Made by a program: the position numbers and the translations under genes. DNA of 64,000 bases, from positions 43,760,962-43,824,961 of the forward strand of contig OU862928.1 in assembly GCA_917880885.1 (NCBI GenBank). Direction: 5' to 3'. Below, in pieces: positions 53,601-58,905 of the stretch (its first letter is position 1; every line of letters starts with the position of its first letter). The stretch comes from Limnephilus marmoratus (Eukaryota > Arthropoda > Insecta > Trichoptera > Limnephilidae). Under the pieces are notes generated by a model. It was not told the origin of the DNA. It made no database searches and saw nothing but the letters and a program-made list of their open reading frames with translations.

Positions 53601-56164
53601 CATCCGGATCTGCCGGATCTGCCCTGATGATGGACACTGCAACGCTGTCCGAAACGTTGGCTAAAGAAGGAGGTAGCGCAACACGGCATATCACCCCAAA
53701 AACAAATTACTAAAACCCTGTACCAGTTTACCTGCTTACCCTGAATTTCTGATGATGGTAAAGCGTCGATGACATTGGGCGATATCTGGGAAATTCACTA
53801 TCTGTTAGTAAACTCGTTCAGTGTAATCGTGTTACTTGCTAACTTTTTTTTTTTTTTTTATAGTGAATACCGCACAAGAATCTCAACTGCTCCCGTCTGG
53901 AGCCAGTGAGACTATGGCATCCCCAATTGGGGTATGTTGTGAGGCTGAAGGTAGCGGGGAGGGGAAGGAGGTGGGGAAGAGGAAGGTTGGGAAGTACCTG
54001 GCTATTCAGATCTGGTCACTAAACACGGCTAAAGCCATTTTCAAGCAACTAGCAGATTGTTAACAATCGACGAAAAAAGTTGAAAGGTCGTCAACGTTAC
54101 TTGCTACTCGCTTACTCGTGATTGGTTTATTTATGCGTTCAAAATGGCTTGCAACAAACAGCTGATTTCGAATGTCAAACATCTGAGAAAATTGATTCAC
54201 GCAGGCGTCGTTATTCTCGCTACTGGCGTTAGCAGCGACCTGCGAGCTCAGTTTCCGACAAAAATGTTCGCTACTGAGCGAGTGGACAGTTTTGTGTGTC
54301 ATCATGACAATCTCACTCGCTGATTTACCCGCTTTTAAACTTAGTAGATAGTAGCTTGTAAACTCGCCCAATGTAATTGAGGCCCAAAATTATTTTTTTA
54401 CAAGCTTTGTGGCCCTTTGTATCTATCTGCCTGGCATCTAAACTCTTCAGGATAAACACAGAGATAAAGATGATTCAATGTTTTTAAATTGAATTGAATC
54501 TAACTGATAGAGAAAGGCCGACTTAAATACAGGGTCAAGCGTTCAACCGCCAAATTACAAAGTCAGTGCTGTCGCTAAGTAAACTTCACTATTTAAAATA
54601 GTCTTATTACTCTGTTTATGGCAAAACAACATCCTAATCAGCAGTAACAACGAGTATCAACAACAATCACTGTCTTAATCACTTCACACTTCATAATCTT
54701 TTGAGCGCCAAGGTCTGTACCAGCAGTATCAACGAGTTTCAACGATAAGCGCCAAATCGTTGCTCGATGGCACTGACTTGATCACATGACACTTGATCAA
54801 AATTTGTTGCGTGTAAAGGCCTATACCTCCAGTAACAACGAATATCAACAACAATCATCACCATTTGCAAAGGGCGTTGCTCGATGGCACTGACTTAATC
54901 ACATGTTACATTAAAATCTGTTGCGTGCCAAGGCATGCATCAGTAGTAACAACGAGTATCAACAACAATCGTCACCATTTGCAAACAGGCGTTGCTCGAT
55001 GGCACTGACTTGATCACGTGACACTCAAAATCCATCGCGCAAAGCCCTGTACAAGTAGAAAGTAACAACGAGTATCAACAACAATCATCATTTGCAAATT
55101 GTTGATGCTCGATGGCACTGACTTAATAACATGATACTTTAAAATATGTTGCGTGCCAAGGCGTGCACCAGCAATAACAATGAGTATCAGCAATAATCGT
55201 CAGGTGACAAACAAACTGTCGTTGCTCGATGGCACTGACTGGATCACGTGATACTAAAAATCCATCGCGCAAAGCCCTCTACAAGTAGAAAGTAACAACT
55301 AGTATCAACAACAATCATCATTTGCAAACTGTTGATGCTCGATGGCACTGACTTAATCACATGATACTTTAAAATATGTTGCGTGCCAAGGCGTGCACCA
55401 GCAATAACAACGAGTATCAGCAATAATCGTCACCATTTGCAAACAGGCGTTGCTCGATGGCACTGACTTGATCACGTGACACTACAAATCAATCGCGCAA
55501 AGCCCTGTACCAGCAGTAACAACGAGTATAAACAACACTCATCATTTACAAACTGGCGTTGCTCGATGGCACTGACTTAATCAAGTGATACGTTAAAATC
55601 CATTGCGTGACAAGGTGTGCACCGGCAGTAAAAACGAGTATCAACAACAATCGCCACCATTTGCAAACTTTGTTGCTCGATGGCACTGACTTAATCACGT
55701 GACACTTCAAAATCCACCGCGCAAAGCCCTTTACCAGCAGTAACAACGTGTATCAACAACAATCATCATTTGCAAACTGGTTTTGCTCGATGGCACTGAC
55801 TTGATCACGTGATACTTCAAAATCCATCGTACAAAGCCCTTTACTAGCAGTAATAATGGCGCTGATTTAATTACATGATACTTTAAAACATGTTGCGTGC
55901 CAAGGCGTGCACCGGCAGTAACAACGAGTATCTACAACAATCGTCACCATTTGCTTACTTAATCACGTGACTGTAGTCAGTCTAGTAGTTTATTTGACTT
56001 ACCCACAAGTGAGTAGTTTCATCTGACACGTATTCTTGTAGACGTTCCCGTCACTGCCGCAGATGGGTCCGTCCAGTGGAGCTTGTCCGCAGTCCACGGG
56101 GCAGTTCTCTCTGTGTGCTGAGATGTTGTTACAGGCGCCAACGTGGGATAGTCCAATCCCGACT
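38497..56164 (-). CDS. Multi-Kazal secreted-type protease inhibitor gene (partial, 7 exons)
   Basis: The seven exons joined give 1101 nt (367 codons) with no stop. Kazal repeats carry the agrin-type pattern: C-x3-C, '(P/V)(V/I)CG(S/T)D', Y, then three more Cys. Six domains are complete; the seventh lacks its last Cys, which must lie in a missing exon, and the first codons supply the last Cys of an upstream domain. All six introns are phase 2 and mostly cut between C5 and C6 of a domain; one extra cut splits domain 5. Kazal domains bind serine proteases through a loop; the P1 position (C2+2) reads Gln, Arg, Gly, Ser, Val, Ala, Ala, so only domain 2 looks trypsin-directed (inference). The repetition resembles multi-Kazal proteins of other insects. 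Signal peptide and C-terminus are not seen, so secretion is expected from the disulphides but not shown. Confidence 0.92.
38820..39195 (+). pseudogene. Jockey-like LINE C-terminal fragment
   Basis: In the intron between exons g and f. Frames read '[17 protein letters not shown]' and '[19 protein letters not shown]' across at least two indels, the region just past the RT thumb in jockey-clade LINEs ('Y-SP-W ... LQ-IQNK-LR-ALGAP'). 3' UTR-like sequence 'ggggcctttttggcccggag' follows at 39198 and then an A-run. Confidence 0.7.
39683..39859 (-). CDS. Kazal gene exon f
   Basis: 59 codons. It begins G|TCG (completing Arg, then '[10 protein letters not shown]' of domain 5), C6 in 'GPSHC', then domain 6 'RCGAPC', '[14 protein letters not shown]', 'QNC'. 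Acceptor 'ctttccag', donor 'gtaagt'. Confidence 0.93.
40330..40500 (-). repeat. Penelope-type terminal-repeat relic
   Basis: It shares 'aaaaacagttta', 'aacaagttctgct' and 'acagctgtttcgcc' with the 31382-31645 palindrome. On the minus strand 'ttgataatgccttcagaagg' then 'cgaaac' forms a perfect GCCTT/AAGGC stem followed by GAAAC. Intronic. Confidence 0.6.
40560..41560 (-). pseudogene. CR1/jockey-like reverse transcriptase fragment
   Basis: Minus-strand pieces in different frames: '[13 protein letters not shown]' and 'NYRPITLLN' (41353-41547), '[13 protein letters not shown]' (~41170), '[19 protein letters not shown]' (~40970), and '[19 protein letters not shown]' (~40890). Domain order is correct; several frameshifts and a stop before YADD make it dead. 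It lies in the intron between exons f and e. A truncated 3' end is at about 40575. Confidence 0.85.
41890..42015 (-). CDS. Kazal gene exon e
   Basis: 42 codons. C6 of domain 4 ('HAGNC'), then C1-C3 of domain 5 ('DECPKSC', '[10 protein letters not shown]'). It ends AG| with donor 'gtaggg', inside domain 5, so this domain alone is split by an extra phase-2 intron. Confidence 0.9.
42112..42470 (+). mobile_element. Family A retroposon, copy 7
   Basis: 5'-truncated: it begins at 'gcccaggttcgtggggtaag' and runs through 'cttggcggtggatacatctg' to the 'ctcagggcctcc' hairpin and an A-rich tail. A fragment of the family's 5' part lies right after it (42474-42572) in the opposite orientation. Confidence 0.78.
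42474..42572 (-). mobile_element. Family A 5'-end fragment, inverted
   Basis: 'ctgctaagtcaccaaacgta' and 'ttggttaatcattaaatgg' match the 5' part of family A in minus orientation, back to back with copy 7. Confidence 0.7.
42600..43081 (+). other. Open plus-strand segment, unknown
   Basis: An 84-codon frame (42826-43080) is Ala/Arg/Thr-rich ('[18 protein letters not shown]') and overlaps another in a shifted frame. It directly precedes the RT pseudogene and could be a remnant of its upstream region. No family recognised. Confidence 0.3.
43082..44776 (+). pseudogene. CR1-like reverse transcriptase, frame-damaged
   Basis: An open frame from 43082 to 44024 contains '[14 protein letters not shown]', '[20 protein letters not shown]' (finger), '[13 protein letters not shown]' (motif A), '[20 protein letters not shown]' and 'YADDTVLL' (catalytic). 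A frameshift at ~44017 leads to '[15 protein letters not shown]', then another to '[18 protein letters not shown]' and '[13 protein letters not shown]'. A last piece, '[19 protein letters not shown]', ends with a stop at ~44776. The endonuclease part is missing (5' truncation). Catalytic motifs are intact but the reading frame is broken at least three times. It lies in the 5.6-kb intron between exons e and d. Confidence 0.88.
44777..45064 (+). mobile_element. 3' UTR and A-tail of the CR1-like element
   Basis: Follows the last RT codons and ends with an A-run at 45052-45064. It contains the conserved hairpin at 44964-44998. Confidence 0.75.
44964..44998 (+). other. Conserved 3'-UTR hairpin of CR1-like family
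   Basis: TCCTCCAT pairs with ATGGAGGA, enclosing AAGCA/TGCTT. The equivalent hairpins at 58430-58464 and 62314-62338 have CCTTCCAT with ATGGAAGG, a compensated base-pair change. Confidence 0.7.
45068..45300. repeat. Family D repeat, copy 1
   Basis: 'gtagaagtgaaaccttcag', 'gacaagagtggggaggct' and 'aggctaaatcctatagatg' recur at 51497-51705 and 51715-51866. Class unknown; the copies have A-rich flanks. Confidence 0.75.
45301..46260. other. Intronic spacer; degenerate family A piece
   Basis: 45800-45895 ('caactccacgcatgaggtc' ... 'tttagtgatgctacg') is a diverged family A 3' end. The rest is unassigned. Confidence 0.45.
46270..46760 (-). pseudogene. Jockey-like LINE C-terminal zinc-knuckle fragment
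   Basis: On the minus strand '[19 protein letters not shown]' and '[19 protein letters not shown]' encode the C-terminal C-x-C-x8-H-x4-C motif and final residues of a jockey-clade LINE ORF2. Upstream (46500-46760) frames are stop-ridden. The polymerase core is absent. Confidence 0.78.
46761..47214. other. Unassigned intronic spacer
   Basis: A local duplication, 'aggctccgtattcaacat' type (46950 and 47000), is seen. Nothing else. Confidence 0.45.
47215..47540 (+). mobile_element. Retroposon joined to a family A end, copy 8
   Basis: The first part matches 34420-34610 ('gaaacatgcca', 'acatttgtcaca'); the last ~150 bp are the family A hairpin with 'ctcctgtgtagagttaatgt' and A-tail. This suggests a sister family sharing the 3' end. 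Confidence 0.65.
47586..47747 (-). CDS. Kazal gene exon d
   Basis: 54 codons. A basic linker '[13 protein letters not shown]' gives C6 of domain 3; domain 4 has 'KCLKVKC', '[14 protein letters not shown]', 'ATC'. Acceptor 'attcccag', donor 'gtaagt'. Domain 4 is the most diverged, with Leu-Cys-His in place of the usual 'ECEM'. Confidence 0.92.
47748..48627. other. Intron d-c
   Basis: AT-rich; a Glu/Lys-like simple sequence (47880-47990) gives a spurious 118-codon minus frame. No element recognised. Confidence 0.5.
48628..48798 (-). CDS. Kazal gene exon c
   Basis: 57 codons. It starts '[11 protein letters not shown]' (C6 of domain 2), then domain 3 'PCPTSC', '[14 protein letters not shown]', 'INC'. 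Acceptor 'ctcttccag', donor 'gttagt'. Confidence 0.93.
49073..49550 (-). mobile_element. Family A retroposon, copy 9 (near full length)
   Basis: It carries both the 3' hairpin and the long interior ('gctggagaggtcaaaagg', 'cagtctctccagatccggc') up to the 5' part 'cttccaaatta'. It lies in the short c-b intron. Confidence 0.8.
49701..49844 (-). CDS. Kazal gene exon b
   Basis: 48 codons. C6 of domain 1 ('KKYC'), then domain 2 'HCRESC', '[14 protein letters not shown]', 'KNC'. P1 is Arg. Acceptor 'cttcgcag', donor 'gtaagt'. The preceding intron is the longest (6.2 kb) and holds the minisatellite, palindrome and tRNA-bearing foldback. Confidence 0.93.
49921..50230. repeat. 90-bp tandem repeat, ~3.5 copies
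   Basis: Three related 30-bp subunits ('catcttctgaatcatcatta', 'catctatttaaccgtcttca', 'catcttctaaatcatcgtta') form a 90-bp unit starting at 49921, 50011, 50101 and 50191. Confidence 0.93.
50333..50428. repeat. 32-bp tandem repeat, 3 copies
   Basis: Unit contains 'cttgggtttgtttatggac'. Confidence 0.9.
50429..51054. other. Unassigned intronic spacer
   Basis: No repeat or gene recognised. Confidence 0.5.
51055..51472 (+). mobile_element. Family A retroposon, copy 10 (full length)
   Basis: It begins 'tttgggagacggaaatggg' and ends 'tgtggagctgatgt' with an A-tail. It shows the complete order 5' GC-rich start, middle, interior and 3' palindrome, ~418 bp, and serves as reference for the family. 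Confidence 0.85.
51497..51866. repeat. Family D repeats, copies 2 and 3 in tandem
   Basis: Two direct copies (51497-51705; 51715-51866). The second is interrupted by the 51877-52731 foldback and resumes at 52742 ('cttcaaaaactc'). Confidence 0.72.
51949..52021 (-). tRNA. tRNA-like sequence, TGT at anticodon position
   Basis: 73 nt fold as a full cloverleaf: acceptor GGTTCCG/CGGAGCC (one G-U), D stem GCTT/GAGC, anticodon stem GTTTC/GAAAA with one mismatch, variable loop of 5, T arm CTGGG-TTCGAGT-CCCAG, discriminator A. The anticodon loop CATGTAA puts TGT (Thr) at 34-36, but position 33 is A rather than the invariant U. It may be a mobile tRNA-derived pseudogene. Confidence 0.65.
52363..52389 (-). 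tRNA. Truncated tRNA-like 3' half
   Basis: The acceptor 3' strand and T arm of the same tRNA-like sequence, broken at 'cccagaat' where the inverted arm begins. Confidence 0.6.
52535..52607 (+). tRNA. tRNA-like sequence, second copy
   Basis: Same 73-nt cloverleaf as 51949-52021 in the opposite orientation. The acceptor 3' strand is CGAAGCC, adding one C-A mismatch; everything else is identical, including TGT and A33. Confidence 0.62.
52742..53531. other. Unassigned intronic spacer
   Basis: Two similar 'tatacgaatgtgtat' pieces (53270, 53339). No gene. Confidence 0.45.
53532..53705. repeat. Palindrome with hammerhead-like motif
   Basis: ~62-bp arms (53532-53595 and 53643-53705), nearly perfect, with a 47-nt spacer. 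On the plus strand CTGATGA (53624-53630) is followed by GGACA...TGTCC (stem II) and GAAAC, the hammerhead core order; 'atccgg'/'ccggat' forms a hairpin just upstream. Confidence 0.8.
53844..54050 (-). mobile_element. SINE copy, 5'-truncated
   Basis: T-run at 53844-53859, then the body 'gctcccgtctggagccagtg' through 'gctaaagccattttcaagca', >90% like the 31842 copy by eye. The tRNA head is absent. Confidence 0.82.
54051..54639. other. Unassigned intronic spacer
   Basis: A 103-codon minus frame (54060-54371) has no family signature. 'actcgcccaatgtaattgag' near 54362 partly mirrors 'cattgggcgatatc' near 53775, hinting at a TIR pair around the SINE. Confidence 0.4.
54640..55960. repeat. Minisatellite, 109-117 bp units, ~11 copies
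   Basis: 'tgctcgatgg' or its variant recurs at 54761, 54878, 54993, 55106, 55223, 55336, 55451, 55560, 55674 and 55784. Alternate units are more alike, giving a ~229-bp higher-order period. Many units contain 'gatcacgtga' (E-box CACGTG). It ends 40 bp before exon a. Confidence 0.95.
56003..56164 (-). CDS. Kazal gene exon a
   Basis: 54 codons between acceptor 'tttctgcag' and donor 'gtaagt'. It supplies C6 of an upstream domain ('HVGAC') and C1-C5 of domain 1 ('NCPVDC', '[14 protein letters not shown]', 'LLTC'). It ends GG|, completed by A of the next exon. Confidence 0.92.
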
Positions 56165-56537
56165 CTGCAGAAATACAAAACATATGGGTTAAATTAACGT
56201 GACATTTTAAGGAGGCCTAACATTACCGCCTTAACCCTAGAACACTAACCTTCGTCAAATCGACGGTTCCGCGACTTTTCATCACGCGATAAAATATCCC
56301 CGACAAAACATCTTCCAACAAAATATCTTACGGACAAAATAACAAAATTATCTACTAAAACTTAACTTAACCTAACAAAAAATTGGACAAAAATAATACA
56401 AACATCCTGTAATGAAAATAAATTAGCGTTATCAATATTATTTTGGTCCTATTTTTTTCTTAGGGTAGGTTAGGTTAAGTTTTGGTAGATATTTTGATGA
56501 GGGATATTTTTTCATTACCCAAATCGACTATATTACG
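56165..56537. other. Upstream of exon a; small hairpin
   Basis: Should be intron. 'ctactaaaacttaacttaac' (56350) is inverted at ~56465-56490 around an AT-rich loop, with TTAGG-like arms, recalling the 11236-11885 foldback. No upstream Kazal exon found. Confidence 0.5.
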
Positions 56538-56990
56538 TGTGGGTACCTCCCTGGCCTCCCCGGGAACCATTTATTGAAAAATCAATAGCCCTGCCATAGG
56601 TCACCCCAAATGGTTCATTTGGTGACTTAGCAGAGGTGCCCGGGTGAGGTTTGTCTATGTCTTGGCGGCTCTTGCTTTTAGGCCAAGTACTGATTGCAGG
56701 CCTGATAGGAAGAAACTGGTTGACGTAGACCTAACCTAGACTTCTTCAGCCGGTTTTTCTACTCCCATCGCCTTGTAGCGCAGTTGAACGGATGGATTTA
56801 GACTTTCGTCACTTCTGGACTCATTGATCCCTAAATTTCTATCCCCCCCCCCTCATATCTTTTATCTTTCCATAACTCCCTCCTTTCTTTCTCTAAGAAG
56901 ACCCTCAATACAGCATCCCGAAAGATGGCATAGGCCCTGAGAGATTTTTTTTCTTCCTCAGGATTACTGTGCGAAGTACGGTACAGTATT
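56538..56990 (+). mobile_element. Family A retroposon, copy 11
   Basis: Diverged but complete in order: 'ccccgggaaccatttattg' start, 'gggtgaggtttgtctatg', interior, and a degraded 3' hairpin near 56935-56965. Confidence 0.75.
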
Positions 56991-57129
56991 GTAAACAAAC
57001 AAAAAATCTTTGAAATTGTCGTGGCATTCAATGCGTAGAACTGTGGCAGAATGTCAAAACTATATAACTGCATAATAAAAACGGATGCATCATAGTAAAA
57101 AACCCTATTTTGGGTCTTTTTTCATATGG

Positions 57130-57350
57130 TGTCAGTAATAACTATTTTCACACGACCGACGGGTAGCGTATTTCCTTTTCCGTGTTCAATAAGAGGCAAC
57201 CATGCCTCGAAATCAACACGGGTTTGTAATGCCATTTTTTCTCCAAATCCGGTCCAGTAGAAAGCAAGCAGCATCCTACTGTGCACGGGTTTGTAACGCC
57301 AATCCCTTCCCAAACCCGTGTTCAGTTCGAGGCACGCATCCTCCAAAAGT
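57130..57350 (-). repeat. Inverted repeat, left copy
   Basis: Its complement 'gggaagggattggcgttaca' and 'cacagtaggatg' recurs at 58780-58905. A long minus frame crosses it but the second copy does not preserve the frame, so no gene is claimed. Confidence 0.65.
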
Positions 57351-57649
57351 GATTAAAACATAAAAAAGGAAGTGTGTGCATACACGCACAACATAATGGA
57401 TGGACAATAAAACGCAAACAGACTTCTAATGAAATAAATAAAAACACTTTATAATGTAGTACTTATAACTATAGTACTTAAAACTAATTACGTCTTTTGC
57501 ACAGCATCATTACACTTACCAGGGAAGAACTTTTTTCAATCGTCTACCAGAAGAAATCAGAAGCATTAATGTAAAACCCGAATACTGCTCTCTGTCAAGA
57601 GACATTTTAAAAATATTCTTAAGAAAAAAACTACTGTCAATTAAGCTTA

Positions 57650-58269
57650 AGTGGGTGATCGACAGGCGAGCCTATACCGCGGTTTTAAAAACCGTCGGTT
57701 TTACTCGCGGCTCGTTGGTGCTGATCGACTAGCGAGTAAAACAGTCGTATCGTAGTCGAATTGAGGTTAACATGTCTTGTTCGGAGTCTGAAGCTTTGTG
57801 TTATCTTGGTATTATAGCATACCACGAATTAAAAATTATTATTAAATAAAAAAATAAAATAAATTTTAATAAACAAAATAAAAAATAAATTAAGAATTGT
57901 TGTTAATAATTTTTTTTTTTATTAATTATTTCCCTTGTTTTTGTATTCGCTTGATTTAATTTGCCATAAACAGGGATACTCTCGGAAGCCATTTATGAAT
58001 TCTACGATGAAATCGTCACTGTGAATCCACAGATTCATTATTACGTGACGTCCGTCCTTGTCCGTCCTATAGCGCTGTCGCCGATAACTGGCGGCTTGGC
58101 TCGCCGGCCGTGATCGACACGCAGTTTTGAACGACGAGCCGAGTAAAAAATCAAGCAAACATGACGAGCCACGAGCCAGGCACAAAACCGCGGTTTTGCA
58201 ATGATACACCGGCGAGCTTTACCGACGAGCCATAAGACCGCGGTTTTACTCGCCTGTCGATCAGGGCCT
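57650..58269 (-). mobile_element. PIF/Harbinger derivative, 620 bp, TSD TTA
   Basis: Ends 'agtgggtgatcgacaggcga' and, inverted, 'tcgcctgtcgatcagggcct'; further 'accgcggtttt' repeats internally. TTA flanks both ends (57647-57649; 58270-58272). Contains a MADF fragment on the minus strand. Confidence 0.82.
57922..58038 (-). pseudogene. MADF-domain N-terminal fragment
   Basis: 38 codons 'MNLWIHSDDFIVEFINGF' then 'REYPCLWQIKSSEYKNKG'. This fits MADF helix 1-2 (FI-x4-x-YPCLW-x-x-S-x-YKNK). The stop falls right after, probably at an exon end or deletion. The Harbinger accessory gene is the likely source. Confidence 0.7.
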
Positions 58270-58429
58270 TTACAAATATCCTAAGTTTTTCATAACATTC
58301 TTTCTTTTTTTTAAAATACACACCATTATCAAAATAAATACTGCAGCTCACATATATCTATATATACAATGAATTATTTAAGTACTAACTTATGTATAAC
58401 TAATAACTAATAGCATTTATGTACACTCC

Positions 58430-58464
58430 CCTTCCATACACAAGCAAATGCTTCTAATGGAAGG
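58430..58464 (+). other. Conserved 3'-UTR hairpin, second copy
   Basis: CCTTCCAT/ATGGAAGG with AAGCA/TGCTT inside; see 44964-44998. Confidence 0.7.
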
Positions 58465-58779
58465 GTAGTAAGAAACCTGAGATGTAAAATTATCTTGTAA
58501 ATACCATGTAAACCTTATTATTAAAAAAAATATATATATAAAAAAAAAAAAAATAAAAATAAAAAAAAACACTTTATAGTACCAATCTTATAAAATAAAT
58601 TCTCTGAAATAAACTCGCATATCATCATAATTTAAAAAAACATCCAAGGTTTTGAATGGTTTGTTTGGCAAAGCAGGGTTTATCTAGCGGGTATGTGTAA
58701 TTATTCTAATACATTTTTTCCATGTTTTGCTGTTATAAATACAGGTACAAACTTGTCTATAATGCATTCACTTAACATG

Positions 58780-58905
58780 CCTCGTACTGAACACGGATTT
58801 GGGAAGGGATTGGCGTTACAAACCCGTGCACAGTAGGATGTCGCTTGCCTTCTACTGGACAAATGGCGTTACGCAAAAGAAAATACGCCGACGGGTACTG
58901 TTTGT
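58780..58905 (+). repeat. Inverted repeat, right copy
   Basis: Inverted partner of 57130-57350, with an internal deletion of ~60 bp after 'tctactggac'. Together they bracket the CR1-like copy. Confidence 0.65.

Larger units (their letters stand above)
57480..58560 (+). mobile_element. CR1-like 3' end, split by Harbinger
   Basis: 57500-57620 ('cgtctaccagaagaaatcag') matches the last RT codons of the 43082-45064 element; 58270-58560 is its 3' UTR with hairpin and A-rich tail. The middle is a 620-bp insertion. Confidence 0.8.

Noticed and set aside
54060..54371. 103-codon minus ORF between SINE and minisatellite
   Set aside because: No recognised domain; likely part of a non-coding element.
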